Source of the DNA: Haliotis asinina
Taxonomy: Eukaryota > Mollusca > Gastropoda > Lepetellida > Haliotidae
Length of the DNA: 64,000 nt
Direction: 5' to 3'
NCBI RefSeq assembly: GCF_037392515.1
Contig: NC_090283.1
Coordinates: forward strand, 40,068,249-40,132,248
Part shown: piece by piece, positions 47,851-60,865 of the stretch
How positions within the stretch are numbered: the stretch's first letter is position 1
How the letters are laid out: the number at the start of each line of letters is the position of its first letter
Made by a program: the position numbers and the translations under genes
The notes under the pieces: model-generated
Told to the model about the DNA's origin: nothing
The model's input: the letters and a program-made list of their open reading frames with translations, nothing else
Database searches by the model: none

Positions 47851-49561
47851 TACAGTATATAAACATAGCGATGTCAGTTTTGTGGGGAATTGGTAAGGCT
47901 TGTGATAAAAAAAATATGCTTTGAATAAAAATCTGGAAGATATTTTCGCAGCAAAAGAGAAATTCTAAAACATGCTGACAACAGGATGAGTCCAGCTTCA
48001 CATTGAAGCACTGAAAATGCAAGCAAACAAAGGCAGTCACAATTTAGTCATTGATGACCGATGAAATAACGCTGAAGTCGGATGTCCCTGTCAGCTGGTT
48101 GTATACTCATGCTCTAATAGTCGATTAAGTTATGCTCTGTCGGCAACTCCCTCAGAATTCACACCAGTTGGCAATGAAGGGAGGTAACTCTGTTAGGCTT
48201 ATCTCGACTCATGCAATTCTATCAGCCTGAGATAGAAGTACGCAAGGCACACTCTCTGAGACAAAATTGCACGTTTTGTTCGAACATAAAAGAATCAAAT
48301 TATACAAATGTTCTATTGTTTACTTACAGATCATGTACGAACAAAACCTGTATATTTAGCGTGTGTGAGTGTATTTGTGTTGGGTGTGTGTGTCTGTGTG
48401 TGCTTGTGTGTTTGTGTGAGAGGGGGGTGAGAGATAGAGAGAGAGAGATGGTTGTGTGATCTGTTTTGTTAAAATGAATCAGAGCAGTATTCGCTACGAG
48501 AGGAACAACTGGAGAAGTTGCGGGCGATATCAACACATGGATCATTATATACTCGGGTATCGTGCCATGTATCTTGAAACATCAAGCATCTTCACCATGA
48601 GCAAATAAAAGGTTAAACTATTCAAGTGAAAAGGTACTGCAACTGTACAAAACTTTTGAAGCTACATGTGTCAGTATCGTTTGCAGAAAAATACAACGTA
48701 TCATTTTGAATTTATTCATTTATCAAAATAATTCATTGTGTTGCGTCATAGTTGCAGAATGCATACCTTGGTGGAATTTTTTTATTAGAGTAGATATTGT
48801 ACAGGGCAGTCTTAACACATGTCATGAGTACATAGTACAAGTTGTGATTTTTTATCTCAATATAACGTGCAGTGCATTTACTCCAATTTATAAGACGTCC
48901 ATGTCAATGCATAATGCAACATGCTACTATTCATTTCCGATAACGCTCGCGCATAAAGATATGACCGGGAAGTGACATGTACAGCAAGGAAGCCGGACCT
49001 CCAGGTAGGTGTGTCCTGTCCTGTCTCAACACATCCCAGTAAAACTGTCTTGATATACATATAATTACAATCAAAATAAAACTTGCGTAGATTGTAGACG
49101 ATTATCTACTTATGTCGTAATTTAAGCGTATACAGTCAAGCGTCAAATCAAACGTATAATCCTATCATTGCCAGTCCTATTTCAGACGCCATTACCAGCA
49201 GTGTGCTTCGCTGGATCCGTTCAATTTTACACTTTAAAATCAAAACCATATGTTTTGACTTTGTGGCAGGAGCGTTGTTTACAAGGAGTAACCTGTAGTT
49301 GTGACATGACGTTGAAGTATACAATATCGTCGCTATGAATGTTTACAAGGGGTCGTAAACGGGGCAACACGACAGTTAGTTTTAGGTTAACAATGCTGCA
49401 TGTCACAATGACCTAAACACCAGGCGATTGTGCAGAAGTGTATGTAGGTCGGAGTTGCGGCTGGGATTACAGCACAATGTGTGCGAGGTATACGGGTGGA
49501 GCATTTGTGTAATTTGGAATATTCGTTTGATATGTGTTTAAAACGACACGCATGGAAAGCA

Positions 49562-49562
<1 letters not shown>
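47851..49562. other. Intergenic with simple repeats
   Basis: A GT-rich then GA-rich tract at 48361-48450, and a 56-bp dispersed repeat at 48985-49040 shared with 9.57 kb. No gene recognised. Confidence 0.5.

Positions 49563-49593
<31 letters not shown>
49563..49593 (+). repeat. Poly-G tract, 31 bases
   Basis: An uninterrupted run of 31 G residues on the plus strand. Such a run can form quadruplex structures. Its true length is uncertain because most sequencing methods misread long homopolymers. Confidence 0.9.
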
Positions 49594-49904
49594 CTTGATT
49601 ATTTTAAATCATTGATAGCAGAAGTTTTATTTAAAACTGTTAGGGTGCTTAAAATGGGTGTAAAGATAAAAAAGAATTGTATGTACTGGTGGATTTGTTG
49701 GATTTGTGAGCCAGGGTGGATAGTGTATACTGATAGATATCACACAGTGTCCGAGACTGGGGTTACGATGTGGTATATGGTGTACATACAGGGTTGGGTG
49801 GAGTGTCACAGATAGGGGTTAATGTTTTATTAAGATGTGTACATACAGAGGTGGGTGGGGTGGATAGTGTATGCTAGTAGGTAGCTGGTGTGGGTGACAG
49901 GAGT

Positions 49905-50300
49905 AAAGTGAATCGTGTCTGAGTGTTACGGGTGATGTGAATCGTGTCTGCATGTAGAGAGACATGTGAGTGTTACGGGTGATATGAATCGTGTCTGCTT
50001 GTAGAGAGACATGTGTGTGTTACGGGTGATATGAACCGTGTCTGCTTGTAGAGAGAAATGTAAAATATGTCCGCTGGTCGATAACTAAATATGTTGGATA
50101 TACGGGTGAAGTGAATAGTTTCTGCTGGTACATAGGTGTTGGTCATACTACAGTGAAAAGTGAACAGTGACTGTTGTTAGGTGTCAAGTGTGGATGATAC
50201 GGTCGAAGTGAATAGTGTGTGCTGGTCCGTTGTATGTGTGTGAAGTACGGATGAAATCAGTTATATCTGCTGGTAACCAATACACAGTATAAAAGTTACT
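49905..50300. repeat. Degenerate minisatellite, unit about 50 bp
   Basis: Diverging copies of 'gtgaatcgtgtctgc' + 'ttgtagagagacatgtg' + 'tgttacgggtgat', fading towards 50.3 kb. It lies upstream of the TRIM gene. Confidence 0.75.
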
Positions 50301-50755
50301 GATGGACTGAATAATGTTGGATATAAAGATGAAGTCAATAAAGTTACCAAGTAGATAAAAAAATGCATTTGGGGCATTCAGATCATGCAAATAATGTCTG
50401 CTGATAGATAATGCAATGGTGGCATAAAGAGATGGTGTAAATGGTTTATACTGGAATAAAGCCATATGTGTTGGAGGTTCAGATAGAGTAAAATTGTGTA
50501 TACTGTGATGTGAACAGGACAGTAAATAACGCCTGGTTAAACACTGTATACTCTATACTGTAGCGGTATCTCCTTGATTAACAAGACATTTCAATGGGAC
50601 TTTAATAATCATGGCTATAATATATTGTTGCTATACTTTAAAAGTTCATTAAGTGCTTCGGTGCAATACACGTGTTTTCTTTGAATTAATGTGAGATTCA
50701 TGTGAAGTGCAATCGATTGCATAGAGAGATCGATATTATCTGTTTCAGAAGTAGA

Positions 50756-53700
50756 ATGGACGCCTTCCCCAAGTGTTCTGTCTGTCACCAAAAGTTTACC
50801 CTGAAAGGCCCCGCACCCTACCTACTGCCCTGTCTACACGCCGTGTGTGAGACATGTGTGACATCTGGAGCTGGTGGTGTCATATCATGCTCTACATGTC
50901 ACAGGAAGGTCAACCTCACAAACACAACACTCCTGAAAGATGTAGTGAGACAGAAGGAAATATACTACCTGACTGTCAAACATTGCCCTACAGAGCTTCT
51001 CTGTACAAATGATGACGGAAACCAGGCTGTGTGTTGGTGTCCAGAGTGTGAAGAGTTTCTCTGTGAATACTGTCAGAACATGCACAATCGTTTCAAAGCT
51101 ACCAGAATACATGTTGTTGAAACACTTACGGATACCACACCGGGAAGCATGCATACTAAACCAGTTTGCAAACTTCACAGCCCTTATCCTCTTGAAGTTT
51201 TTGACAAGAACTGCAATATTTTAATCTGTTACAAATGCAGCAGACTTGGTGACCATGCCGGGCACGACGTTGGTGATGTAGATGTGGCTGCTGATGCTGC
51301 TAAAAGACGGATAGAGCAACATGAGAAGAGCGTGTCTACACATCATACTCGTCATCAAACATATCTGAAGAGCATCAACAAGGCCGTGAATGACACAAAG
51401 AAGACAAGCAGTGCTCTGAAGGATACCATCCACCACACGTTCCACTCTCTGAGGACACAACTCGATCAAAGAGAGAAGGAGCTGATCATTGATCTGGAGA
51501 ATCAGACAAGACAGGAACTGTCAAATCTCCACACCGAGCAAGTTACCTCTGAAGGTGAGAGTGAGCGTTGCAAGTGGACCTCAGACTATATCAAGACCGT
51601 ACTCGGATATGCTTCAAAGTCGGACTTTCTGACACTGGAGAGTTCAATACAGGACGCAACAATGACGCACCTCAGATCAGTTCCACTGAAGATGAACGAA
51701 TCACCTGCAACCGGTTTCAACACAAAGGGCCTTGATAAACTTAAATCCGATATATCCACATTTGGGTATGTCAATGCATATGGCTCAGTAGCAACAGGTA
51801 CTTGCTTACACTGTATATCAACATATATATATCAAATCTTTCTTACTGAAGCTTTGTCAAGAGTATATCAGGAGTAAACAGTTTGTGCCCTTTTTGTGGA
51901 AAATTACTTTATGTAACTTTGAGATGGTATGATCATTTTTGATCTATAATTTTCATACAACATCACACTGAACCGTTAACTATTTGATTTGTAATGCTTT
52001 GACAGACAAAGGAACACAGACAGTTGGCTGTCAGCTAGCTGATGCTGAGAGCATACACCAGCATGTAAGTACCTCCTAATTTGCGAAACACATAGTCGGC
52101 CTAGCTATATTCTTGATTTCCAATGTTTGAAAACCTTCTAATCAATTTTGAAGAAATCGTTAACAAAAGCCATATACAAAATTTGCCATCTGTGGGTAAT
52201 GTGTTTACCGAGATTTTAGTCAACATTCTAATATGTTTCTTGCATATTGTGTTCTCTGACGTGTGTGTTGCACTTTTTGCTGATCATGTGGTTTTGGGGG
52301 GGACATACCAAGATACAAAGAGTCATACAAAATGGGGATCGAGAAGCTGGAAGATAGCAAAACCATTTTGCTTGGGGTTGACAAATAATATGTTGAGAAA
52401 TAAACATTGTATCATATTCTAGGTGAAGCCGACTATTTCCCACACTCGTATTATTGTTCCCAAGGTATGTAATTACAACAATTTATGATGAACTCTGGAC
52501 ATATGTGCCTTGTTCACTGTACGGTAAACTGACGCAAGTGTGTCTGATTTTTAGTAAACCTCTTGTTCTTTAAAACATGAATTGTGTCATTAATGTGTTT
52601 CCTTTTATTACAAGCTGGAATACTTGGAGGTTCCTAACGATCCAACACCACTACCAGGGTTTGGTAAGAATATCTTTGACAGCATTTAAATACTTTAGTA
52701 TGTAAACTCTGTCTGACCTGTTCCACCACTTCAGAAGATAAAAGTGGACAGAAAATGTGTGTTGGTAGATGTTGTGGTATGTTCAGTACAATTTGTACCC
52801 CGATCTTTAAACCAAGTATAATTCTTAAAGGCACACTGTCACACGACACCTTTCTAAAACAAATGCTATGCATTTTCTCAATAAAACTTTCGATCCGCCC
52901 TCAAGGAAGCTACCGAATATGTATTCGCTCCATAATTAAGTATTTATATAACAATGTTAAATTGTACGGAGAAATTAAACATTCTGTGTAATTTATGGCA
53001 AGTGTTCTCTGTTCGGAAGCTGTTTACTTTGAAGTTTCAATGATCGATTTAAGGAAGGTCGCAAGGGAGTCTTTAAGTCTTTAAGTCTTTAATTCCAAAA
53101 TGTCGGACATTGTGCCTTTGACACTAAATCTAGTTTTAACAGTTAAGTATGGAAAAGCACGTCTTGTTTCTATTCTAAGCGATTCTGCGACTTGTAGCGA
53201 AAATGTTTGCTGCAGATGCTGGGTGTGAAAGCTACAAACGTGAAACGGGGACGATGACGCCGGTGGCTCTGCAGTGTGAGTACAAATGATAAATGTCTTC
53301 AGCACATGATGAGTGAGTGAGGGAGTATGGTTTTGCTTGAAGCAATATTCCATTAATATCACGGTGGGGAAACACAAGAAACTGGCTTCACACACTGTAC
53401 CCATTTGGGAAATCGAACCCGGTCTTCGGCGTGACAAGCGGACGCTTTACCACGAGGTCAATACTTGATGAAGCGTTGTTGTAAGCATTATTGGTTAGCG
53501 ATTGGCGAGAGTGACTGCTGTATAAACACTGGCTGTTGCACACCTGATGTCGTGCACGAGATGAAATGCCCTGTATACGGGACGACGTACCGGGCGTACT
53601 GTCAACGGAATGCTTAACCGGACAGGCTGTACAGGCGATGTGACGCTGCTGCTGGATCCCTTCCACACTGTACTTAGAGTTTGGTGTTTCTCTGAAGCAT

Positions 53701-56700
53701 AATGTAGTAACAGATATCGTTATTTAACAAACAGCTGAAACTCGAAGCATCCCCAACAGCCCTGCTAGGATGTAACGTTCTGCCCTTTCCACCCAAAGTA
53801 TAGAGAATTCGGTGTAGTGATTTTCTTTGCGTTATAAGCATTGGACATGTTGCTGTTTTGGGGATTGTTTTTGTTTAGCTTTTCTTTTATTTTCTATTAT
53901 TTGTTTACTATTTTTTCTTTCTTTCTTTTCTCTAGGCTCTTGTTGTTATTGCTTTTCTTTCGTAGAAGTTTTAAACAGGGCTAAGTACTAGGTTTGTAGA
54001 AATACCTTTATTTCTTTCAACACATGACTTCAGTTGAGGGTTTATGTACTAGTAGAGTCTATATGTAACGATAAGATGAAAAGTGGCCAGCCCTAGCAGC
54101 CTTCGGTGAATCTGCATTATTGTTCAAAAGACATACAGGCAGATGTAATTCGATTCTTTTTTAATGCAAGGAATGGAATGTTATGCATGTTCTGTGAATT
54201 ACGGTGTATTTCAGATCAGGGTGAAAAGGAAATATTTTCAAAAGTGTGACTTGTTCTACTTAATATGAAAGGTGCACTGTTCTTCAAGATACTTGTCACA
54301 TATGCCGTTTAAACAATATAAAAATAATATGAACACAATATCTAATGATGATTGTGGCCACATAACATTTAAAGCAAATATGTAAACAGTCTCCAACAGT
54401 TGCTCATGACATCGATGACTGGCATAAAAATCAGAGTTGTTATATTATCATTATTCACATAACTTATTCATCAGACAGAATGAACTGAAACTGTTCCTTT
54501 TTTGCTTGTCGATTTCACACAGATTCATGCATATCATGGTATATCAGACATCTGTGATGATTTTCGTTGATTCTGTGTGTCAGATGGAAAGCCGAGGGGA
54601 AAATCCAGACATCTGGAGCTCTTTCCACGTGCACCTTATTCCATAAGACCTACCAACCGACCTTTTTATCAAATATGTCATTTGTTGTCAGTCGTTTTAA
54701 ACAATTCCACGAAAACTTATAAAGCAATATTTAACGATGAATGTGGCCAAATGGCATATGCGAATCCTGTAGACAGTTTATGGCACTTTCTTTCCATGTT
54801 ACGAATTGGACGTAAACGTTAACGTTGTGGCTGATGCCAAAATTTGGAGTGATGTCAGATGATGTTCCCGTTTACAGGGGGCGTCCCTGTCACTGCACGC
54901 CCCAGAACGGTTGAGATTTTTTTCGCATTTAAAGGCTATGAAAACAAATATTAAGTGTACCCGTGAATTATGTTTTGTCTTAATCAACCCATGCGACTGA
55001 CTAATAGCAGCTCGCTGACTTGTTTGACATTTGTCATAGATCCCATTTGCGCAGATCGATGCTTATGAGTTTGAACACTGTATTGTCTGGTCCAGGCTCG
55101 ATCATTTACCTGGAGTGTTGAGTGCAGGGTTTAACAACAGTCAACCAGCCAACCATAATTATAGTCAGTTATAGCTCAGCTTCCTCTTATTGGGCTTTAT
55201 CAAAACTATGAACGGCGGTATCGCGTCAGCTGGTAGTAAACGAGAATTACATAAACAGGAGCAGAAACATGAATTTGCTCACCAATGCAACGACGGAAGG
55301 TTCACTTTACACGCACCATGATATTCGCAAAAGTTAAAACTGGAAAAGCTTAACTGGCCCAGTTTAGTTTAAAACGATTCCATCTTTATAATGTCCTAAC
55401 AAATGTCCTGGCACAGAAAATTTGGTTAACTATCTTTAACAGTTTGGGAAAAGATCTCATCAGAAAATGTTTATTTATATATCATAAACATAAATTGTTA
55501 TAAAAAGAAAAAAAAGAAAAAAACATGTTAGAGCACAAGTCACAGTCCATACACATAACCCGACAACCTGTATTCCGCCCAGTGAGTGTGTTCAGACTGT
55601 TGTCAGTGATTGATTGAAGCGGACGTAGAAGTTACCTGTTAATACTGGGTCTATTGAACACTCAGATGTAAAAATATCGTCAAACAACTATTTTGTCACT
55701 CTCATTGTTTACTAAATCGTATAAGAAGAGTTTAGAATACAAACAATGATAGTTTTATCCTGATATGAAGTTTATACAAATGTGTTTTCAGGCGGCAAAT
55801 GTCTATTTCTGACTGCAGACAGCAAACCAGCTCAACTAACAATTTCTGACAAAATGTTTCATGGAGTGTTTATTTCATTGTCAATCAGTGTAAAATTGCA
55901 TGAAAAACATTTAGAATAGCCACACAAATATGTTCCCACCGTCATAATATCTATTTATATCACAGTTATGACACAATTCACACACAGACGAAAATGGCAG
56001 CCGATATTCAGTGCGTTGTTTTGTAAACATTGAAACGAGGTTGACAATAAAATGTCTAATTTGTTGGTCTGTAGTTCGGAAATTTGTTAAACTGTAGACA
56101 AAATCTATATTTCCAGGTCCTCAACTACAACTGGACGCTGCTCGAGCCAACACAGACAGGTGCCACGTAACTACAGACGGTCAGCTGGTCAACTCGCCAC
56201 CCGTCACACAACACAGACACAGCGGCAGGTTACGGGAATATTGGGGTACATGTGCCTCCACCTCCATCCCCCTTCCTCCATCCCCTTCTACTGTCACCCC
56301 TGCCCCCCCCACCCCACAGTACTGGGATACACAGTCTAGGGTGGGTGTGGTGAGTAGAGGGTGTCCTGTCCTGAAGGTGGGTGTGGTGGTTGGAGGGTTG
56401 GGGTGGCTTGTCCTGGAGGTGGGTGTGGTGGAGGAGAGTGAGGTGGACAGTGAGAGGTATGTTTGTCTACAGCCCCGCTCCTGGTGTGTCCGTGTAGGGA
56501 GCTGTGGCACACACCGGGGGAGTCTCTGTACCAGGGTGTGTCAGGAGGGGAAGGAGGGGAAGTGTTACAGTAACACAATGTCTAACACACTCGGCACACA
56601 GGCCACCCTCCACTATGGCGTTGTGCTGGATGTGGGGAGGGGGAGACTCGCCTTCATCGACCTGGACAGAGAGGTTGTTTTAGCCAAGGTGGATGTTGAG

Positions 56701-56835
56701 TGGAGGGAGTCTCTTCTTCCCGTGTTTAGTGTAGGGCGGCCAGGTCGCTACACAGTCAACATAAAGGTGATAAGTGGAGCAGATATCACTATGACTGACA
56801 CCAAGAAGTCACTTATCTATGACGCCTTGAATTAG
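50756..56835 (+). CDS. TRIM-family protein with B30.2 domain, 656 aa
   Basis: Probable RING-type E3 ubiquitin ligase. Coding exons: 50756-51797, 52006-52064, 52423-52464, 52615-52663, 53216-53275, 56117-56835; all GT-AG, total 1971 bases with stop, in frame. The ATG lies 7 bases after an acceptor (TGTTTCAG), so a noncoding exon precedes it. RING ligands are C7, C10, C26, H28, C31, C34, C45, C48. A B-box 1-like Cys/His cluster spans about 83-119 and B-box 2 about 138-170 (C138, H141, D150, C153, C158, C161, H167, H170). Residues 175-330 are charged and heptad-like, fitting the coiled coil. Four small exons form a linker. The last exon (from residue 418) has a PRY-like start (LQLDAARANT) and SPRY signatures (GVVLDVGRGRLAFIDLD, LLPVFSVG). 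Pro-rich and Gly/Val-rich inserts lie between, so this B30.2 is atypical. In animals such proteins often act in immune signalling; target unknown. Confidence 0.82.
53311..53466 (-). repeat. SINE-A copy in the TRIM gene
   Basis: Reverse orientation from GAGTGAGTGAGG, 'caatattccattaatatcac', 'gggaaatcgaacccggtctt' to the head near 53460. It lies in the intron after exon 5 and is absent from the upstream duplicate. Confidence 0.75.
54995..55130 (+). repeat. Repeat-B copy, partial
   Basis: Contains 'cagctcgctgacttgtttga', 'ttgcgcagatcgatgcttat' and 'gtctggtccaggctcgatca', in the last intron of the TRIM gene. Confidence 0.65.
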
Positions 56836-56837
56836 AC

Positions 56838-56848
56838 AATAAAATAAA
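56838..56848 (+). terminator. Poly(A) signals of the TRIM gene
   Basis: Two overlapping AATAAA hexamers immediately follow the TAG stop. The same arrangement, with one hexamer, remains in the decayed duplicate at 43864. Confidence 0.6.
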
Positions 56849-57736
56849 CATGACATTGTGTAAACATGTAAGTGTGACTTATTTATTTAAACTGTCAAAT
56901 ATAATTGTAGTGATTGAGGCGGACGTGTAAGTTGTCTCTCTATGTGTTGTTTGTTGTGTACAAGAATGTAACGAGGTCAGCTAAATGTGTTGTTTTTCTA
57001 CTTGACTGGATTCTGTAGGATGTTACAAACATTTTGCATCCCCACATGACTATTGTTATGATTATTATTCTGCAGTAGTTAACCAGTTTACCATAAATTT
57101 CATATTTGTCTGGGAAATGGCACAACAAATAACCGAATGCACAAATTCATCAAAAGTTGTTTCAGATCATGAATTTATTACCATATTTGGTTTCTACTCT
57201 GTAATATAAATATTTTACATCCCCACATGAACAGCTGTGATGAAATTATTGTAGTTGTGAATCCACACACGTCACATTTGATGTCAGTGAAGAGATGTGG
57301 TGAAAGTGATTGAAGCGGACATAGAATGTCCTCGTGTACGTGGTGAGACGCATATTCAGAAACACAATCAAGTTAACGAAATCTGTTGTTTCTCTAATTA
57401 GCCTGGTTTTATTGTCAGTAAGAAGTGTTTCAAATCTACACTTGAACATATTTCGGGTTTAGTGAAGTTGATATGACAGATTAAACACTACACAGACACA
57501 GTAATGACTCAGGGGAAAAAATGAAAAAATTTCTGCGAGTTTAATGAGATTATTTATCCTGCAGTGACCAACACATGCACTACTTACTTAAAGCAAGAAC
57601 AAGTATACAGAGGTATATCAACGACATCAAAGGTTAACAATCATTATATTTCTCCGACTTGATTGTGGGGGCAGTTGCACGGGCTACGGTCAAAGGGAAG
57701 TAACTCTGTGCGGGATGCTGCGACCGGAGGAATATC

Positions 57737-58472
57737 GGCCGTCATATGTACAAACTTAGACCATCCTTGAAAGCTGGTCATAAAATTCGTCGGCGTATAA
57801 GGCGTGATGAGGTTATTCTTTCAAGACTTAGACTTGGACACTGTGTTCTAAATGCTTACAGGAGTATTATAGACACGTCGGTCACTTCCAAATGTGGTCA
57901 TTGCGATATGGAGACGCCAGAAAATATCGAACATATTTTTCTCATTACATGCCCTGGGGACAATAACATTCGATACAATCTCAGAAATGCTGTACTTGAG
58001 GTTGATGATGTATTTTCATTAGAAACAGTTTTGGACCCCAATATCATGTATGCGTCTGTGCAATGGGCAATTTTAGACTTTGTCTCGTCTTCTGGAAAAT
58101 ATGATGTTATATAGACAGGCTCTCGAATGGAAGTCAGTGGTTTTAAAACATTTTAACACTCTGTCATATGAACCGACTGCTCTTTTGATGAACAAGTATC
58201 TCGTCTTTCAGAAATGAAAGTGGTTACTTCAGGTTTTTCATCCGTAACACTAAGCACAGGTTATTCGATATGCTTATTTATCTATCTAAAGTAATATTGA
58301 TACTGTTGCGTTTTGTTTTTTGTTGTTTTTTTTATTTTAGTTAAATGTGTCACGTTGAAATTACAATACAGCTACATACGTTTGTTATTTAAATGAAGTC
58401 AATGTGTTGGACGCAAGTAGGCTTTTACTGGCCCATGTCGCCCTAAAACTGTAAAACCAACCAACCAACCTG
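57737..58472 (+). mobile_element. 5'-truncated LINE 3' end
   Basis: A 122-codon frame (57746-58114) ends a LINE ORF2: I-L-S-R-L-R-L-G-H-C, then C-G-H-C (zinc-knuckle-like), then E-H-I-F-L-I-T-C-P, the C-terminal pattern of I/Jockey-like LINEs. A 3' UTR and a (CCAA)n-type tail end at about 58472. Comparison with the upstream duplicate at 44.8 kb, which lacks it, defines both ends of the insertion. The fragment is a typical 5'-truncated, relatively young insertion. Confidence 0.8.
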
Positions 58473-58621
58473 TGATCGCACCTGTTTTCGCACTACTCCT
58501 CTCTCGATGCTCATGCTGTTGATGTCTGGATTGTCTGGTCGAGAATCGATTATTTACAGACCCCTGTCACTGTGGCAGCAGGTGGCATGCCTGTTAAGGT
58601 GTGACTCATTTATCAATACAT

Positions 58622-59069
58622 GGTGACAAAACATGTCTGGGTAAGAGTTCCTCCCATTACCCATCCCAAATAATACCGCAGATATATTCTAGAATTAGTA
58701 ACACAACCTAACACAACAATTGCAAGAGGACGCACAAATATAACGAATGTCTCGAAATCAAGTACAGCATAAAGATTTGAACCACTTAGTGTTACCTCTA
58801 TTAAAAAGCAGGAGAAAGAATATGGGGGACGGGAGGAACTCTTTTTCATGCCTGACCCCTCCACTATGTTGTCCATGTATATCGTCCCACATTTGAACAT
58901 CATATCTGCACAACGAATAAGGTTGCAAGACTCATATTTATCTTCCCGAGTGCCACGTTAAGTTTTTACAGTCAGAGGAGATGTCTTGATATCATTGAGG
59001 CTGCTCACACACTAATTAAGGATAGGATCCTAGCACCACACATGATTTTCATGGTCACATGACCTGAAA
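58622..59069. other. Intergenic, no gene seen
   Basis: No exon or repeat recognised. Confidence 0.4.
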
Positions 59070-59270
59070 GTGGTGCTGGGATATGAAACAAATTATGAGA
59101 TCTGCCAAAGTTTGAGTGGAAAGCGGGTCTTGAACTCCAGATGGTTCTTCCCAATCAAGGAAAGTAATATCACACACTATGCTGAAGTAAAAGCTGCACT
59201 GTGCCGAGGTGAGAGGACAGTTAAGACAGACATTTCTGATGCATATGAAAATTATGTCATATCTGCATGA
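59069..59270 (+). CDS. Unrecognised frame, possible exon
   Basis: An open stretch of about 66 codons (residues such as N-S-R-W-F-F-P-I-K and Y-A-E-V-K-A-A-L) has gene-like composition and ends one base before a perfect donor (G|GTAAGT at 59272). The stop so near the donor argues against a simple internal exon in this frame. No family recognised. It could be a 3' exon with an intron after the stop, or chance. Confidence 0.2.
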
Positions 59271-60651
59271 GGTAAGTATACACAAAATGAACCTTATGAA
59301 TCTTGCATTAACACACACGTCGTACATTATTGTAACTAAAAACTTGCAGATTTTGTTCAGTGTTTTTTTGGGTTTTTTTTTAAGTTTTCGGTTTATTCAG
59401 TCAAATTGCCATCGTGAGTGTACACAACTTAACAATGCTCCAACATGGGTGCCTTGCTTGTTAAACAACAATCACACATTGCTCCGCCTCGCTCAATACC
59501 TGATTTAACCTCACCTGTCTACTAAACAGAGGGAATCGATATCTGCTCTATTGTGTTCTCAGTTCCGGTTTGCTTTCCATGCGCTTGTCTGCCCAGTTGT
59601 ATCGGTGTCATGTAACTACACAAACTCAGTCATCCAATCAACATTGATGTCGTATTTTCTGTAACATGTCATTTATCGGATCACGCGATTGGTTTAACCA
59701 GTTACATATCCATATTAGTCAATATTCCTGCGCATTAATACACTTACGATAGTCATTCAGTGAAGAGGTGAGTTATTTATACGTGTATTCACTGAACAAT
59801 GTCACGGGATGGCCATCTGTTTTGCTAACCCTGGAGGGATTCGGAGGAGCATGGAAACCTGTAAGCTATAACTTTGGGTTTTCTGTGTCTACATTATTCA
59901 CCACCGATTGGTATTTATAATTTAGTATACGTTAACCAGGAAACCAGCCAGAACAGCTCATTCAATCCATGTCATGATGACCTGACACTAGGATGCCGCT
60001 ATGTTATATTTAGTTTCCGTTCAAACAGTACCGATTTGTTCGGCATGTAAGAGTCTTTCTTCTTATGTGCCGATACAAGAATTCCGGATTATATAAATTT
60101 AGAACTTTCTGTCTCATTATCATTATATTTTTAAGTTCGTCTTTTCTCGTATCCATTTGTGACGATCATAATTACAAAGCGAAACACAATGTATCTCAAT
60201 ACCACACATGGCAATTACCACGCTCAGTGTCCTCTACATAATCATAAACAAGGAAGTACATTCCAACTGATAGAACACCTTTGTGTTTATTTGACGACTC
60301 GACGTTCCCGCACTGGCGATACTACAAGCTGCGCATGAAATCAATACGATATCGCGTAACAAACCTGAAAATAGCACAAACAGAACCTGTCCACTTGATG
60401 AGTTTGCCAGGCGTTACCACTTTGCCTGGAGAGTACGTGAATAGTTTCTGTTGTTGCTGGGTTCACTTGCAAGTATAACATATCTGAACAACCTCGAAAT
60501 ATGAAAAGATTGTCAGATATTGTTTTCTAGGGAGGGGCCTCCAAAGGAGGTAGGGGTGGTGGTGTGGGGAGACAATTTGTCATAATTTGTTATTTTATAT
60601 CTATCTTGCACCTGTACTTCACCAGGTTGAAGTGTGGTATAAGTCACCACG
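59271..60651. other. Upstream region of the TNF-like gene
   Basis: No coding exon found. A possible noncoding exon ends at a donor near 59768 (GAAGAG|GTGAGT), but there is no TATA box or other support. Confidence 0.35.
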
Positions 60652-60800
60652 GGGTGGTAGGGTAGTCTTGTGGCTTAGAGCTTTCGCTGGTCATGTCACA
60701 TCGATTTCCCTGTTGGGATCACTATGGGCAGCCCATTTCTGGATTTCCCCTCCGTGATTTTGCTGGAGTATTGCTAAAACTGGTATAGCTTCACACACTC
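60652..60800 (+). repeat. SINE-A copy
   Basis: Begins 'ggggtggtagggtagtcttg', has 'gctttcgctggtcatgtcac', 'gcccatttctggatttcccc', 'ttgctggagtattgctaaaa'. It ends 57 bases before the first coding exon of the TNF-like gene. Confidence 0.7.
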
Positions 60801-60865
60801 CAGCTATTCACCAGCTAAGCTGGACGATGTGTAGTCGGTTCTCTTTCTTTACTTCAGGTTGCATT

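Noticed and set aside
54582-54822. Extra TRIM exon after exon 5 (good acceptor at TGTGTCAG, open frame)
   Set aside because: No donor with the phase needed for the last exon was found, and exons 5 and 6 join directly in frame with a total of whole codons. A similar, diverged stretch occurs just upstream (54.28-54.40 kb), so it looks like a local duplication.
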